Positions 5,534 through 5,556 of a DNA stretch of 5,556 nt are shown one piece after another. Source of the stretch: Hydrogenothermaceae bacterium (GTDB lineage Bacteria > Aquificota > Aquificia > Aquificales > Hydrogenothermaceae); contig JALSPY010000011.1 of assembly GCA_026985705.1 (NCBI GenBank), forward strand, positions 1 through 5,556, read 5' to 3'. The notes under the pieces are model-generated. The model saw nothing but the letters and a program-made list of their open reading frames with translations. It did no database searches and was not told the origin of the DNA. Position numbers and translations under genes: made by a program. The number at the start of each line of letters is the position of its first letter. The stretch's first letter is position 1.

Positions 5534-5556
5534 AGTTTATATTATTAGTATATTTA

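Noticed and set aside
5324..5556. CRISPR array, tRNA or riboswitch in the gene-free region
   Set aside because: The repeats seen are either adjacent 10-mers or a single inverted pair; there are no regularly spaced direct repeats, no cloverleaf and no GC-rich structured leader.

Overview
This window looks like the chromosome of a thermophilic bacterium of the Aquificota, most likely the Hydrogenothermaceae (Sulfurihydrogenibium/Persephonella group). Two things point there. The DNA is strongly AT-rich with many AGA, ATA and TTA codons. A gene for branched-chain polyamine synthase (bpsA), an enzyme typical of thermophilic archaea and bacteria, sits next to a compact nitrate-assimilation operon. 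The lineage is inferred from gene content and composition, not from a database search.

Positions 1-4205 hold three closely packed plus-strand genes that read as one operon: the 3' part of a Ser/Thr-kinase-like gene that runs in from the left edge, the nitrate/nitrite transporter gene narK, and the assimilatory nitrate reductase gene nasA. The gaps are 14 and 23 bases and each holds a strong Shine-Dalgarno. A GC-rich hairpin follows nasA. Positions 4247-5323 hold bpsA on the minus strand, convergent with the operon. Positions 5324-5556 carry no gene that I can see; this is the bpsA leader and upstream region, with a tandem 10-bp repeat and a perfect 16-bp inverted repeat.

The operon imports nitrate (NarK) and reduces it to nitrite in the cytoplasm (NasA). 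Two parts of it are unusual. First, the last ~144 residues of NasA lie outside the molybdopterin oxidoreductase fold and read as a bacterial globin domain. The position of the heme-binding proximal His holds Tyr, and the tail has no His or Cys at all. Second, the kinase-like gene keeps the fold landmarks of the kinase C-lobe but has lost the HRD catalytic Asp, and its activation segment is reduced to almost nothing, so it looks like a pseudokinase. A heme-less globin fused to nitrate reductase, beside a pseudokinase in the same operon, suggests a post-translational control or electron-delivery module that I do not recognise as described. That last step is inference.
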